Part shown: positions 35,869 to 46,702 of the stretch, in pieces
How positions within the stretch are numbered: the first letter of the stretch is position 1
How the letters are laid out: the number at the start of each line of letters is the position of its first letter
Assembly: GCA_947179155.2 (NCBI GenBank)
Contig: OX359285.1
Coordinates: forward strand, 7,828,731-7,892,730
DNA length: 64,000 nt
Direction: 5' to 3'
Origin: Hedera helix
Lineage: Eukaryota > Streptophyta > Magnoliopsida > Apiales > Araliaceae
The notes under the pieces: model-generated
Databases searched by the model: none
The model's input: only the letters and a program-made list of their open reading frames with translations
Told to the model about the DNA's origin: nothing
Made by a program: the position numbers and the translations under genes

Positions 35869-36332
35869 TTATTCCTTTATATGTTTTACAAAAAAGAGTT
35901 TTATTTCATTTCTAAGAAGACAATTCTTGAAATATTAAAATCAAAAATTATATTTAAGATTAAAAACAAAATATTTATCCGTAATCATACTTACCAAATA
36001 ATTTGCAATATATATAGTGTGAAAGTTAAAAAACTATTTTAAATTAACTTAAAATTAAAATATAATTCAGTATTATAACTAATATATTATGATATGATAT
36101 GATATGTCGTGCGGTCAATCGAATTTAATTTTTTAATACAGTATATATTATAAGATGTGATTGCACCATAAAGGTCCAAAACTTCTCGCAACTGATAAGG
36201 GAAGAGACTAGAGGTTGCTTAAGGTCGACATTTTTTAAAAAACTTGACAAGCACGAGAAACTACGTTCCCTTAAATATCCAGCCTGTCGGAGACATTTTC
36301 TCTCATTGATGTACAAGTCCAATTTCATCCTC
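35869..36332. other. intergenic DNA
   Basis: AT-rich with no supported gene. Confidence 0.5.
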
Positions 36333-36580
36333 TCTCCCTAAGAAAATGTTTTCACATTCATTTTTTTTTCTCAGTTAGTTTATAGAATTTTAAATTTTAA
36401 AAAATAATATAATTTATTTTAATTTTATTTAATATGACAACAACTTATACAGTACTAATAATTATATTTTATTTTTAAAATTAAATAAATTTATATTATA
36501 ATTTAAAATTTGTAATTTTATAAATTAACTATGATCAAAATTCAAAGCCAATTGAAATTCCTTTTATGGTGAGGAGGGAG
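36333..36580. mobile_element. possible Stowaway-like MITE
   Basis: CTCTCTCCCTAAGAAAATG at one end and GGTGAGGAGGGAGTA at the other are inverted-repeat-like; the core is AT-rich. The ends are too diverged to be sure. Confidence 0.35.
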
Positions 36581-36883
36581 TATCATTTTAACTTGCTTCT
36601 AAATTTACAACCACTAACGTTTATTCCTTCCAATTTTAAAAGATGACTTAAGTAATAAATAAATTTATTTTTAAAAATATGTTTAAAATATTCACGTCAA
36701 TTGGATAAATTTTTAAATAATGACTTGAGTGATAAAGAAATTTATTTTCAGATATATGCTTAAAATATTCAAGTTAATTAGATAAAATTTTGTATGATTA
36801 ATTTATTCACAATTGCTAAATAAAAAATATATTTTTTATTATATATTTTCACACCACCTGTTATTCTCAGCTACTCCTACCTC
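36581..36883. other. upstream region of the DUF761 gene
   Basis: AT-rich with two diverged copies of a ~100-bp stretch (AAGATGACTTAAGTAATAAA near 36640 and AATGACTTGAGTGATAAAG near 36718). No specific regulatory site is recognisable. Confidence 0.45.
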
Positions 36884-36894
36884 TATTTATATAC
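36884..36894 (+). promoter_or_regulatory. TATA box of the DUF4408/DUF761 gene
   Basis: TATTTATATAC, 71 bp upstream of the ATG, followed by a CT-rich leader. This spacing is normal for a plant promoter with a short 5' UTR. Confidence 0.65.
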
Positions 36895-36964
36895 TACTAG
36901 CCCACTTTATACTTTCACGTCTCCCCCTCCATAATCCAGACAAACTAAGCAAAACACAAGCGAA

Positions 36965-38101
36965 ATGCAGCCTTATTCATTAGCCATGGTGATTTCTACG
37001 TGGGATTCCATGGCTACCTGGTTCACACCCATTATTCTCTTCTGCTTCTTGAACCTCATGATCGGATCCATTTTCCTTGCTTCAAAATTCAAGATCCAAA
37101 TTAATCGACACCAACTGGGTGAACACAACTCGAACCAACTCGCCCGAGCCCCGTACCTCTTAGCCCGAGTCAAATCCATCAATTTGTTTCATAACTACAC
37201 ATCTCGGTCCGAGACTCAATTTACCGACCCAGTACAAGATTATCGTCAAACTGAGAGGGAAAATGAAAATCATGGTCCGGAACGACACCAACTCGCCCGA
37301 ACCCCATCCCTCTTAGCCCGAGTCAAATCCATCAATCGGTCTCATAACTACTCATCTCAGTCCGAGAATCAATTTACCGACCCAGTACAAGATTATCATC
37401 AAACAGAAAGTGAAAGTGAAAGTGAAAGTGAAAATGAAAACCATGGTCCGGAACAAAACCAACTCGGTGAACACAACTCACCTCAACTCGCCCGAGCCCC
37501 ATCCCTCTTAGCCCGAGTCAAATCCCCAGTACAAGATTATCATCGAACAGAAAGTGAGAGTGAGAGTGAGAGTGATGGTCCGGAACAACACCAACTCGGT
37601 GAATCCAACTCAACCCAACTCGCCCGAGTCAAATCCATCAATTTGTCTCATAACTACCCATCTCAGTACGAGACTCAAATTACCGGCCCAGTACAAGATT
37701 ATCATCACAACAATGAAATTGAAAGTGAGAATGAAATTGAAAATCATGGTCCGGAATTGAACCGTCACGTAACCAGGAGCAAGTCTGAGGCGTGCGAGGA
37801 GGCGACTCCGGAGAGGGTTCCGGCGAAGATGAGGAAGTCGGCGAAGTTGAGGAAGTCGGCGAGTGTAAAGCTGGCAGTGGGCGGGAGGGTAGAAAGGAAG
37901 GAAGAGGTGGAGCTCCGGAGGCCGGCGACGGTGAGGGAGAGGAAGTCGAAGGTGAGTGAAACGGAGGAGGAGGAAGGGGGGGTTGATGAAAAAGCTGATG
38001 ATTTTATTAACATGTTTAAGAAGCAGCTGAAGTTACAGAGGATGGATTCTCTCTTGAGGTACAATGAAATGTTGAGTAGAGGGTCTTCCGACGTGAAGTG
38101 A
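36965..38101 (+). CDS. DUF4408-DUF761 protein with fourfold internal repeat
   Basis: A single-exon gene for 378 residues and the only convincing host protein gene here. The amino terminus has one hydrophobic segment (about 18-40) after TWDSMATW, as in DUF4408 proteins. The carboxy terminus (340-373, with DDFINMFKKQLKLQRMDSLL) is the DUF761 'cotton fibre expressed protein' motif. Between them are four imperfect repeats (about 49-106, 107-163, 164-206 and 207-263) built from QLARAPSLLARVKSIN, a His-Asn-Tyr patch, DPVQDYHQTE, a Ser-Glu run and HGPE. A basic Lys/Arg/Ser segment (about 264-320) follows. Relatives usually have a shorter, non-repeated middle. The molecular function is unknown; some members are pathogen- or wound-induced. 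Met8 is an alternative start. Codon use is GC-richer than the surroundings and there are no breaks, so it is likely functional. Confidence 0.88.
   Translation: MQPYSLAMVISTWDSMATWFTPIILFCFLNLMIGSIFLASKFKIQINRHQLGEHNSNQLARAPYLLARVKSINLFHNYTSRSETQFTDPVQDYRQTERENENHGPERHQLARTPSLLARVKSINRSHNYSSQSENQFTDPVQDYHQTESESESESENENHGPEQNQLGEHNSPQLARAPSLLARVKSPVQDYHRTESESESESDGPEQHQLGESNSTQLARVKSINLSHNYPSQYETQITGPVQDYHHNNEIESENEIENHGPELNRHVTRSKSEACEEATPERVPAKMRKSAKLRKSASVKLAVGGRVERKEEVELRRPATVRERKSKVSETEEEEGGVDEKADDFINMFKKQLKLQRMDSLLRYNEMLSRGSSDVK
37109..37755 (+). repeat. in-frame minisatellite inside the DUF761 gene
   Basis: Four tandem units of ~125-175 bp, each with CTCGCCCGA, CGAGTCAAATCC, CAGTACAAGATTATC and GGTCCGGAA landmarks. 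The third unit lacks the His-Asn-Tyr part. The units differ in length through the (GAAAGT)n/(GAGAGT)n runs. Confidence 0.9.
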
Positions 38102-38389
38102 AATTTTATTATTTTTTGAAAGTCATCCTTGGAGGAGCGACGACCAAGTACTCATTTCTTGATCATGCTTCAAGTTCTAGCTAGTAAAAATTAATAATGT
38201 CTTTACATATAACGATAAGGTTGGTTGGTTGCGTAGATACATTCGATACTTGTATTTCTTAGATCTTGTTACATGGGCGTGCACCAGATGCAATATCTTT
38301 TTATATATGCGAGTTTTGTGTTCCGACTCATTTTACTAAATAATATCTTCAATGATAAGACAAAATAATGACTGTTGTTTTGAGCAAAG
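38102..38389. other. 3' flank of the DUF761 gene
   Basis: AT-rich and presumably contains the 3' UTR. No single polyadenylation signal stands out. Confidence 0.5.
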
Positions 38390-38790
38390 TTCAGGAAATT
38401 GAATCAGATTCGCAGTTTGATTTCGAAATCAGTGGATTTTTTGGTTCGGTTGGAATAAACAATTGATTTGGTAGCGATTCGGTGAAAAATCGATTGACTA
38501 TCGGTTTAACTTAAAATTAATTAGTTGAATCGATTGATTCGATTTTTAAGTATTTTTTTTCTATAAAAAATATTTTTATTTATTAATATTATAATATTAT
38601 TTTATTATATTTTAGTTTATAAAAAAAATAAATATTTTAAAATTTTATTAATTATTAATAATATATTTTTTTATATATTTAACGTTACTCGTTTAATAAC
38701 GATTAGATTAATAATTTATTCATTCGATAAATTTTTTGATTAAATGATTGGTCTAATTTTATAAATTTTGGTTTTGAGTATTCTTTGTAC
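38390..38790. repeat. degenerate MITE-like repeat
   Basis: Same general make-up as the repeat at 1698-2075: a GC-patterned start (GGTTCGGTTGG, GCGATTCGGTG, ATCGATTGA) and an AT-rich core. The far end (GGTTTTGAGTATTC) mirrors the GTTTTGAGCAAAG start only weakly. Confidence 0.35.
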
Positions 38791-38967
38791 ATATAGGGAG
38801 GGAGTTGATATTAAATGGACAAAACTATATTAAAATAATTATTTAGTTTTAAATAAATGTGGTCTTATTAAGTTGATATTATATGTAGAATGAAAAATCA
38901 TAACATAAATTGGTAAGGATATATTTGTATAAAATAAAATAATTATCATGCTCTAAATTTTTTGTCC

Positions 38968-40440
38968 TGTTAAGTATTGAGAATTAAATCATCACAAAGT
39001 AAATAATATAAAATAAAAAGAATTAAAATAACATAAAATTTAAAAAATTCTTAAAAAAAAAATCAAATGATAAATTTTAAAATTTTATTACATAAATAAT
39101 AATGGGTTTATAATAATTTTTTTAAGTAGTAAAACTTGAGATTCCACAAGTTGTATTGCATGAACTAAAAATTGAAAAAAAAATTCCTTCCACGTTATAA
39201 TTTTTTTGCACAAAATATAAAAATTATAAAAATTCTCTTCTTCACATAAACACAAAACTCATTCACACTATCTCTCTCAACTCTTAGGATGTTACATGAT
39301 GCTTGGTTGTGTTACACTTTAACAACTAAACATAATACTCTATTTATAGAGTAATAATAACTTTCATCTTTTTATTTAAAATATGAGATTTTCTTTTCAT
39401 AATATCAATTATTTTTTTAATAGAATTCGAAGAGTATTTCAACAATTTTTCTCTTGACTCGAATCCCCAACTATTTTAATTTATGTCGATTTGAGAAATA
39501 TCTCAATAATTTCTCACTCGACTCAAATTTTCAAACACTTCAATTTCATCAATGTCATCGTTGTCGTACTCCTCACCATCTTCATGTCATTCGTATTATC
39601 CGCGATATTCACATTATTCGCATCATTTGCGTTGTCCAAAACATACACACTATTCGCGATATTTGCTACATCCGCAATATCTACATCATATGCGCCACCC
39701 ACACTGTTTGCAACATCCATACCATTAGTGTCACTCGTACTATTCACATTATTTGTGTCATCTCCATCTTCATCATCATCTTTATCATCTAACGACTATA
39801 ATAGTAATTCTCCATAAACGCAAAATCTTTTATTCATCAATATCATGACGAACATCTTTAATTCTTTCAAACTTCACTCTTTTTTATTTGTCACACAATT
39901 GCGACTAATTTCCCTCCACCTTGGATCCACTTAACCTATCTTTTGATACCACTTGTTGGGAATTAAGTCATCGCAAACAAAATAATATAAAATAAAGAGA
40001 GTTAAAACAATATAATATTTAACGTGAAAAATCTTTAAAAGAAAAAACAACAGGTTAACCTCTGAATCTCCACTATATCAATCATAATGAGCTTACAATA
40101 ATCTTTTCAAATTTTACGCCATAAAACTCGAGGTTCTACAATATTGCAATAAAAAAATTTACACAGACTAAAAGTTACAAAATTCTCCCTCTCACGATAC
40201 AATTTTTTTACACGAAATATAAAAGTTATAAAAATCCTTTCCTTCACACAAACAAAAAACTCACTCATACACTCTCTCTCAACTTTTAGGATGCTACATG
40301 ATATTTAGTTATGCTATATAACTAAACATAATACTCTATTTATAAAGTACTCATAATTTTCTTCTTATTATTAAAAATATGACATTTTTTTTTTCATAAT
40401 AGTAATTTTTTCTAAATAAAATTCGAGGAATATCTCAACA
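38968..40440 (-). mobile_element. Element H: short LTR element with copia-style ends
   Basis: Two ~480-bp LTRs (38968-39444 and 39954-40440) flank only ~509 bp. In sense, LTRs start TGTTGA and end CCCAACA (5' copy). They carry TATAAATAGAG and are followed at 39940-39951 by AGTGGTATCAAA, a primer-site-like match to initiator tRNA-Met. No gag or pol domains are recognisable, so it resembles a TRIM or an internally deleted copia element. LTRs are clearly diverged and no TSD is visible. Confidence 0.65.
39445..39953 (-). other. internal region of element H with an Asn/Asp-rich frame
   Basis: In sense (39747-39523) it encodes 74 residues made largely of short NxxD-type words such as DVANIANSVYV and NANDANNVNIAD. 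The underlying DNA is an irregular trinucleotide-like repeat. Possibly a leftover of an acidic polyprotein spacer; no known domain. Confidence 0.4.
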
Positions 40441-40462
40441 AATATCATTTCTCTTGACTATT

Positions 40463-40711
40463 TACTCTCTCTAATTATTTTAAAATATAATATTATTATT
40501 GATTTTATAAAGTTACTTTAAGATATTTTAAAATTTAAAATTAACAAAAAAAAAATTAATTTTGGTTCATACATTGACGAATATTGTAATTATTTAAAAC
40601 TATACCTACTTCTTATCGTAAAATTTATTGTTTTAATATATTAAATTAAATATATTTTAAATTAACTTAAAAAAATTAATGATTATTTTATAATTTAAAC
40701 CGGAAGGACTA
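40463..40711. mobile_element. Stowaway-like MITE (unit 1 copy)
   Basis: TACTCTCTCTAATTATTTT at one end and AAACCGGAAGGACTA at the other, AT-rich core. A paralogous copy is at 44577-44825. Confidence 0.5.
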
Positions 40712-42119
40712 CTGTACAACATGAAATCTAAAGAGAAGGAAACTTCATATGAAGGCAAAAGATGTTGTGCTTTTTTTCTTTTTTTTTTAAAAAACTTTTT
40801 TGTCTGTATGTTTTTAGAGCCATGGACTGATGTGGCCCCGTGGACAGTACGTCATGTAGCCATCATGTTAGGGTCATTTGAGCTGAAATAACAGGCAGGC
40901 CACATTCTTGAGGACTCGGATGATTCAGCAAAAAGAAGCATCCAAGTTAAAAAGGGCCGACGCAGCACCTGCCACCGCCTATATTTTTGAATGTGGTTCA
41001 ATTTTTAGATTCTACCCAATCGTGATTGTAGCACTGCCCAAACTAATTATTTCATTGCTTTTACTGGAACTAGGATGCCGTTATAAGTACATATTTCTAT
41101 TAAAATACTAAAAAAGTGGAGGTTTATTTGTTACTTTCTCTTTTTTTTAATTGATATTTTAAAGATATACAGATAAATTAAGAAATATAATTAATATTTT
41201 ATTTAATTAATTAAATTGAGTATAAAATTTTAATAAAAGTCTTTTAAAATTTATTTAAAAAATAAAAGAGAAACAAATTTGGCTTTAATTATAAAAGATA
41301 ATATAAAAAATTAAGCATTTAATATTTTTTTTTGAAATCTATAGACGACAAATAAAAAATAATAAAAATCTCTTTCTAAAAAGACAAATAAAAAGCGAGG
41401 GATTTATCAATAAATTGTTGAAACTTGAAGAGAATTTTTTTTTTTTTTATATTTATATATATCACTTTTATAGATAAATGTTGTTATTAAAAGGATATGC
41501 AAACGCACTATTCATATATATTGTTTTCTTATTAAATTTGTAATCTAAGACGGGGGAAACGGCCCTCAACGTCTATTAAACAACATCAGGAACAAAGTTA
41601 TATCATGCTCTCAAAAGAAATTAGTGATGATTTTTATGAATGTTACGCTCGAGAACATGCACAAGGAAACATTTACCGATTCCTATCAACATCGTGCACC
41701 TCGTAGTATATGGGTATGAAAAGGCCATGGAGAATTTGTCCAAAAGAATTTAAGATTGACATATTGTTTATTTGCTATGTGCCGACTGAATGCACTCTCG
41801 TGATCAATCAACGGACGTGAATGACGAGGCCGATGATTGATACCAGGAAGGAAAAAAAGAAGTTAAAATAATAGTTAGAAAAAAGATAACAAAAAAATTA
41901 TTTAAAGACTGAGTAAGAGAGAGAGAGAGAGAGTGTGGATGAGTAATTAAATAGTGTATGAATAATAATTTTTTTTATATTAAAATTAATTATTTAATAT
42001 TAATATTAATTAGATTTTTTAATATCTGTAATTATATTTTAAATAATTTATATAATAAAATAGTGGAAGTATAAGATATTTTTTTTAAATAATCTTGTTC
42101 ATGACCCATATAATATATG
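40712..42119. other. intergenic DNA of unit 1
   Basis: No supported gene. A 67-residue frame at 40908-41111 and the GC-richer stretch 41550-41830 show no recognisable family. There is a short (GA)n near 41918-41933. Confidence 0.5.
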
Positions 42120-42943
42120 GGTGGATGTAGGCATGCATAACAGGTCAGTCTGGCCTGGCTCGACTTGGTCTTGTCAAGCCTTGGTCGTTAATCAGGCCAA
42201 ATTGGACTTTTAAACTTTTAGCCTGCAGGTTAGGTCAGGTCGAGCTTGACACTCAAAAAGGGGGCCTGTTGAGGCCAGGTCAATTTAGTCCGATTCGATT
42301 CATTCAAATAATTTTTTTAGTAATTTTAAATATTATTAAAACATCAATTATAATTTTAAACTTAATTAATGTATTAATTAAAAATAATGTATTACAAGTT
42401 ACAAGTTATAGCTTTCAAATTATAATAATAAAAAATATCTTTTTTATTATTATTATTATTTTACAAATGACTTTCTAGTTATTACGCTAAGTATTTATTA
42501 AAATAAAAATGCAATGAAAGATCTGTAAGAATTGTAGGTTGCTAGTTAGGTAAGAAAAATTCTTATATATTACACTAGTCAATGTGTTTTCTTGAATTTT
42601 TTTATTCGTATATAAACAAACATGCATGAATGAACGTATTAAAAGACGTAAATTTTATTTTGTTTATTGAATGAGTTATTACAAAGATGAAGTTTTCGTC
42701 TGTAGTGGGAGAATTGAAATAGCGAATAAAGAAAATTGGCAGGTTAGACCGAGTTTTGGGTGAACCAGGTCAGGTTGAGTCAGGCCTCAGGCTAGACGGA
42801 ACTTATTGGCAAGCCAGATAAGTTCAGATCTGAGCCAAAAAAATATGACTTGTTCGTGACGTTCAAACCTTGACCAAGTCGAATTTTGATCGGACCAGAC
42901 TAAGACCGAGTCACAAACCGCATTATACACCACTAGATGGATG
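42120..42943. mobile_element. hAT-type MITE, 808 bp, GGCCTGG/CCAGGTC-rich
   Basis: The element spans 42128-42935. The ends TAGGCATGCATAACAGG and, inverted, TAGTGGTGTATAATGCGG are imperfect inverted repeats. Flanks GGTGGATG (42120-42127) and GATGGATG (42936-42943) are an 8-bp duplication with one mismatch. The paralogous site in unit 2 (about 45140-45160) is empty. No transposase. Confidence 0.82.
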
Positions 42944-43683
42944 TGAGCTGCCGTTGAGTCGCATTTAATCACTCACTTATTTTCAAAAGTTCACTAATTT
43001 ATCTACTCATGCATTGAGCCTCAGACAAAGTCGTGGAAATAAAGCTAATTTGTAATATGGTCCGGCGTTGGTCAAAAACGAGAGTCCTACCTTCTTTCTT
43101 TTTCCTTTTTTTAATAGATATACGTAGATACCTTTTAGATGATTTTTTTTTATTACTAAACTCTAAATATTGCGTCCTTAATTTTAAAATATAATATTAA
43201 GTCAATTTTAACATTTTAAAATTAATTTAAAATATTTCAAGTTCAAAAAAGAAGAAAGGATGATAATATACACACTTTCTAAAAATAAAAATAAATCATG
43301 CAATACATAATGAATTATACGCCTGTGATTGGTACAACTAATTTCTTTCATTATATTAAAAAATAAATAAATAATAAAAAATAAAATAAATTAATCAGTA
43401 CTATAGCCTGCGGGACAACAAAATTCTAATTAAATTATTTCACAATAGTCGTATAATTCACAATTTATTCCGGAGGTGATTAATATAATCATAAATTATC
43501 TCTTCAATATATGAATTATTATTCTTTAAATTTTATATAATATTTATAAAAAATAAATATGTTTTTTTTTGCTTACACAAAATTTATAAAAATATAAAAA
43601 AATAATATTGAATCTTATTGGATAGCTATATATTCATTTGACCAAGGGTTATTAATTCGACATTTACTATGCTTAACGAAGAT

Positions 43684-43757
43684 GTCTGGGTGGTGTAGTT
43701 GGTTATCACGTTAGTCTCACACACTAAAGGTCCCCGGTTCGAACCCGGGCTCAGACA
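43684..43757 (+). tRNA. tRNA-Val (anticodon CAC)
   Basis: A 74-base cloverleaf without intron. The acceptor GTCTGGG pairs with CTCAGAC, with discriminator A. The D arm has GTGT/TCAC-type pairing, and the anticodon stem TTAGT/ACTAA encloses loop CTCACAC, giving anticodon CAC. The T arm CCCGG-TTCGAAC-CCGGG is perfect. The internal A and B boxes are therefore intact. It lies in duplication unit 1 and is identical to the copy at 46173-46246. Confidence 0.97.
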
Positions 43758-43772
43758 AACTTACTTGTTTGG

Positions 43773-43777
43773 TTTTT
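43773..43777 (+). terminator. Pol III terminator of the first tRNA-Val
   Basis: TTTTT, 16 bases after the gene. Confidence 0.7.
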
Positions 43778-44055
43778 AGAAAATAAATTTATATTACATA
43801 AATAATTTCAGACAGTTATTGTATATTTTTTAAAAATAAATGATTACTCACATAAATAATTTAGATTAAAATATATTTTAAATCCCAAAATTTATACGAT
43901 TAATGAGATTTATACTTCAATATTTAAGTCGTATCTAAATGTGTACTTAAATTTTTTTTACTAAACAAATTGCACCCTCTGAGATTTTAAACGTTCAAAA
44001 TGCACTTGAATTTCCCTTTATCTTGGATCCACTTAACCTAGCTCTTGATGCCACT

Positions 44056-44557
44056 TATTGAAAATTAAGTTGTTGCAAACTAAATAATATAAAATAAAGA
44101 GAATTAAAACAACACAAGATTTAACGTGAAAAATCCTTAAAGGATAAAACCACAAACTAAATTCTGAATCTTCGTCATATCAATAATAATGGGTTTACAA
44201 TAATCTTTTTAAGTTTTACGTCCTAAAACTTGAGGTTCTACAATATAACCATATATTTTTTTGCATGGACTAAAAGTTGCAAAATTCTCCCTCTCACGTT
44301 ATAACTTTTTTACACATAATATAAAAGTTACAAAAACTCTTTCCTTCACACACACACACAAAACTCATTGACTCTCTCTTTCTCAACTCTTAGGATGCTA
44401 CATGATATTTAGTTGTGGTATACTTCAACAATTAAACATACTACTCTATTTATAGAGTACCCACAACTTTTTACTTCCTATTTAAAATATGACATTTTTT
44501 TTTTAATAATAGCAAATTTTTTTTTCTGAATAGAATTCTAGTAGTATCCCGACAAAT
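44056..44557 (-). repeat. H-type LTR, duplicated copy
   Basis: Homologous to 39954-40440, with the terminal TG mutated. It exists because of the tandem duplication, not by separate insertion, as its flanks are shared too. Confidence 0.75.
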
Positions 44558-44576
44558 ATCATTTCTCTTGACTATT

Positions 44577-44825
44577 TACTCTCTCTAATTATTTTAAAAT
44601 ATAAAATTATTATTCATTTTATAAAGTTAATTTAAGATATTTTTAAATTTAAAATTAACATAATTTTTTTTAATTTTAGTTCATACATTGGCGAATATTG
44701 TAATTATTTAACACTATACCTGTTTTTCATTGTAAAATTTATTGTTTTAATATATTAAATTAAAGATATTTCAAATTAATTTAAGAAAATTAACAGGTAT
44801 TTTATAATTTAAACCGGAAGGAGTA
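44577..44825. mobile_element. Stowaway-like MITE (unit 2 copy)
   Basis: TACTCTCTCTAATTATTTT ... AAACCGGAAGGAGTA, with slightly better preserved ends than the unit 1 copy. Confidence 0.55.
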
Positions 44826-45229
44826 CTGTACAACATGAAATCCAAAGAGAAGGAAAAAGAAGTTGTCCTTTTTCTTTTTTAATTATTTTTAAAAACTTTT
44901 TTGTCTGTATGTTTTTAGAGCCATGGGCTGATGTGGCCCAGTGGACAGTACGTCATGTAGCCATCATGTTAGGGTCATTGGAGTATGTATACCCAACCAT
45001 GTAGATTACGTAGATTTTAGATAAAATAAGATGTGAGTATATACTTATTGGACAGTCTATATTCGCCCACGATAAATGAATATGAGTTACAAATTATAAG
45101 ATAAATTTTTTAAATGATGTCGTTCATATTCACCCACATAATATATGGGTATATATGTGCTTCCATTGAGTCGCTTTTAATCACTCACTTATTATCTATT
45201 ATCAAAAGTTCACTCATTTATTCACTGAA

Positions 45230-45388
45230 AAAATTATTAAATATTTTTAAGATATTTATTACGTGATATTTTATATTATTTATATATTATTATTTTAATA
45301 TTTAAAATAAATTATTTTATTTTATATATTAAAATAATAATATATAAATAATATAAAATATTACGTGACAAATATTCCATAATAACTC
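45230..45388. mobile_element. palindromic MITE
   Basis: Arms 45251-45305 and 45322-45376 are nearly perfect reverse complements (ATATTTATTACGTGATATT against its inverted partner), enough for a long hairpin. Unit 1 has no such insert at the equivalent point (about 43000), so it arrived after the duplication or was lost from unit 1. Confidence 0.75.
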
Positions 45389-46172
45389 TACGTATTGAGC
45401 CTCAGACAATGTCGTGGAAATAAGGCTAATTTGTAATATGGTCTGGCGTTGGTCAAAAAGAGAGTCCTATCTCTTTTCTTTTTCGTTTTTTGAATAGACA
45501 TACGTAGATAACTTTTAGATGATTTTTTTTTATTACTAAACTCTAAATATCGCGTCCTCAATTTTAAAATATAATATTAAGTCAATTTTAACTTTTAAAA
45601 ATAATTTAAAATATTTCAAGTTCAAAAAAGAAGAAAGAATGATAGTATCACACTTTCTAACAATAAAAATAAATCATGCAATATATAATTAAGTATATGC
45701 CTGATTGGTACAGCTAATTTCTTTCATTATATTAATTAATAAATAAATAATAAAAAATAAAATAAATTAATCAGTACTATAGCCTTCGGGACAACAAAAT
45801 TCTAATTAAATTATTTCACAATAGTCGTATAATTCACAATTTATTCCGGAGGTGATTAATCTAATAATAAATTATCTCTTCAATAAATGAATTATTATTC
45901 TTTAAATTTTATATAATATTTAAAAACAATAAATATGTTTTTTTTTGCTTACACAAAACTTAACTTTCAACTTATTTGATTCATACAAAACTAAATTCAC
46001 TTACGCCCGTCCAAATCCGCCCACACCTACCCATATGTCGGGTATAATCTTAGCCATACAAACATTAATGATCAATATTCTCTTAAAAAAAATATTGAAT
46101 CTTATTTGGGATAGCTATATATTCGTTTGACCAATGGTTAGTCATTGGACATTTAATATACTTAACAAAGAG

Positions 46173-46246
46173 GTCTGGGTGGTGTAGTTGGTTATCACGT
46201 TAGTCTCACACACTAAAGGTCCCCGGTTCGAACCCGGGCTCAGACA
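46173..46246 (+). tRNA. tRNA-Val (anticodon CAC), second copy
   Basis: 74 bases, identical to 43684-43757, with the same arms and CAC anticodon. Flanking duplicated DNA has diverged, so identity implies selection or conversion. Confidence 0.97.
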
Positions 46247-46259
46247 AGGTTATTGTATA

Positions 46260-46265
46260 TTTTTT
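46260..46265 (+). terminator. Pol III terminator of the second tRNA-Val
   Basis: TTTTTT, 14 bases after the gene. It is a different T run from that used by copy 1, brought close by a ~55-bp deletion. Confidence 0.7.
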
Positions 46266-46430
46266 GAAAATAAATTATTACTCACATAAATAATTTAGAT
46301 TAAAATACAACAGTTTAAATCCTAAAGTTTGTACGGTTAATGAGCTTTATATTTAAGACGTATCTTAAATTTTTTTTATTAAATAAAATGCATCATCTGA
46401 GATTTTAAACAATTAAAATATACCTTAATA

Positions 46431-46702
46431 TTTTTTTCACTAAATAAAATGTACGAGTTGATGGATAATAGCCACCTAAAAGTTATCCACTCACCAATAT
46501 CCACCTAATTCTTTTTCCAATATCCATGATTTGCAATCAATTCAACCTTTGTTTCAAGCACTTTGCACGTTTGTTACACCTCTTTAACGTTAATTCTAAT
46601 ATTTTGTGCAGTCCAATTTTTGGTATATCCATAATAAGCTGTTGTTCTAGATGTTCTAGCATGAGAAAAGTTTGATTAAATTTCCTTATGCGAAAAGAAT
46701 CG
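46431..46702. other. intergenic DNA
   Basis: Nothing recognisable. Confidence 0.5.

Larger units (their letters stand above)
39917..44019. repeat. tandem duplication, unit 1
   Basis: It starts at CCTTGGATCCACTTAACCTA in element H and ends where the same word recurs at about 44020. It shares with unit 2 the H LTR, a Stowaway-like MITE, the GCCATG(G/A)(A/G)CTGATGTGGCCC block (40833 and 44929), the CATTGAGCCTCAGACAA block (43013 and 45394), and the tRNA gene. It additionally holds ~1.1 kb (40890-42060) and an 808-bp MITE. Confidence 0.82.
44020..46430. repeat. tandem duplication, unit 2
   Basis: Shorter copy of 39917-44019: H-type LTR (44056-44557) with its adjacent primer-site region, Stowaway-like MITE, tRNA-Val. 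It lacks the hAT MITE and the ~1.1-kb insert but has gained a palindromic MITE. Divergence by eye is around 10 percent in non-genic parts, while the tRNA genes are identical. Confidence 0.82.

Noticed and set aside
40908..41111. 67-residue frame with a hydrophobic end
   Set aside because: No homologue recognised, no promoter context, and duplication unit 2 does not preserve it.
42931..42943. CACTA at the end of the 808-bp element suggesting a CACTA transposon
   Set aside because: The other end does not begin with CACTA and the duplication is 8 bp, not 3 bp, so hAT-type fits better.
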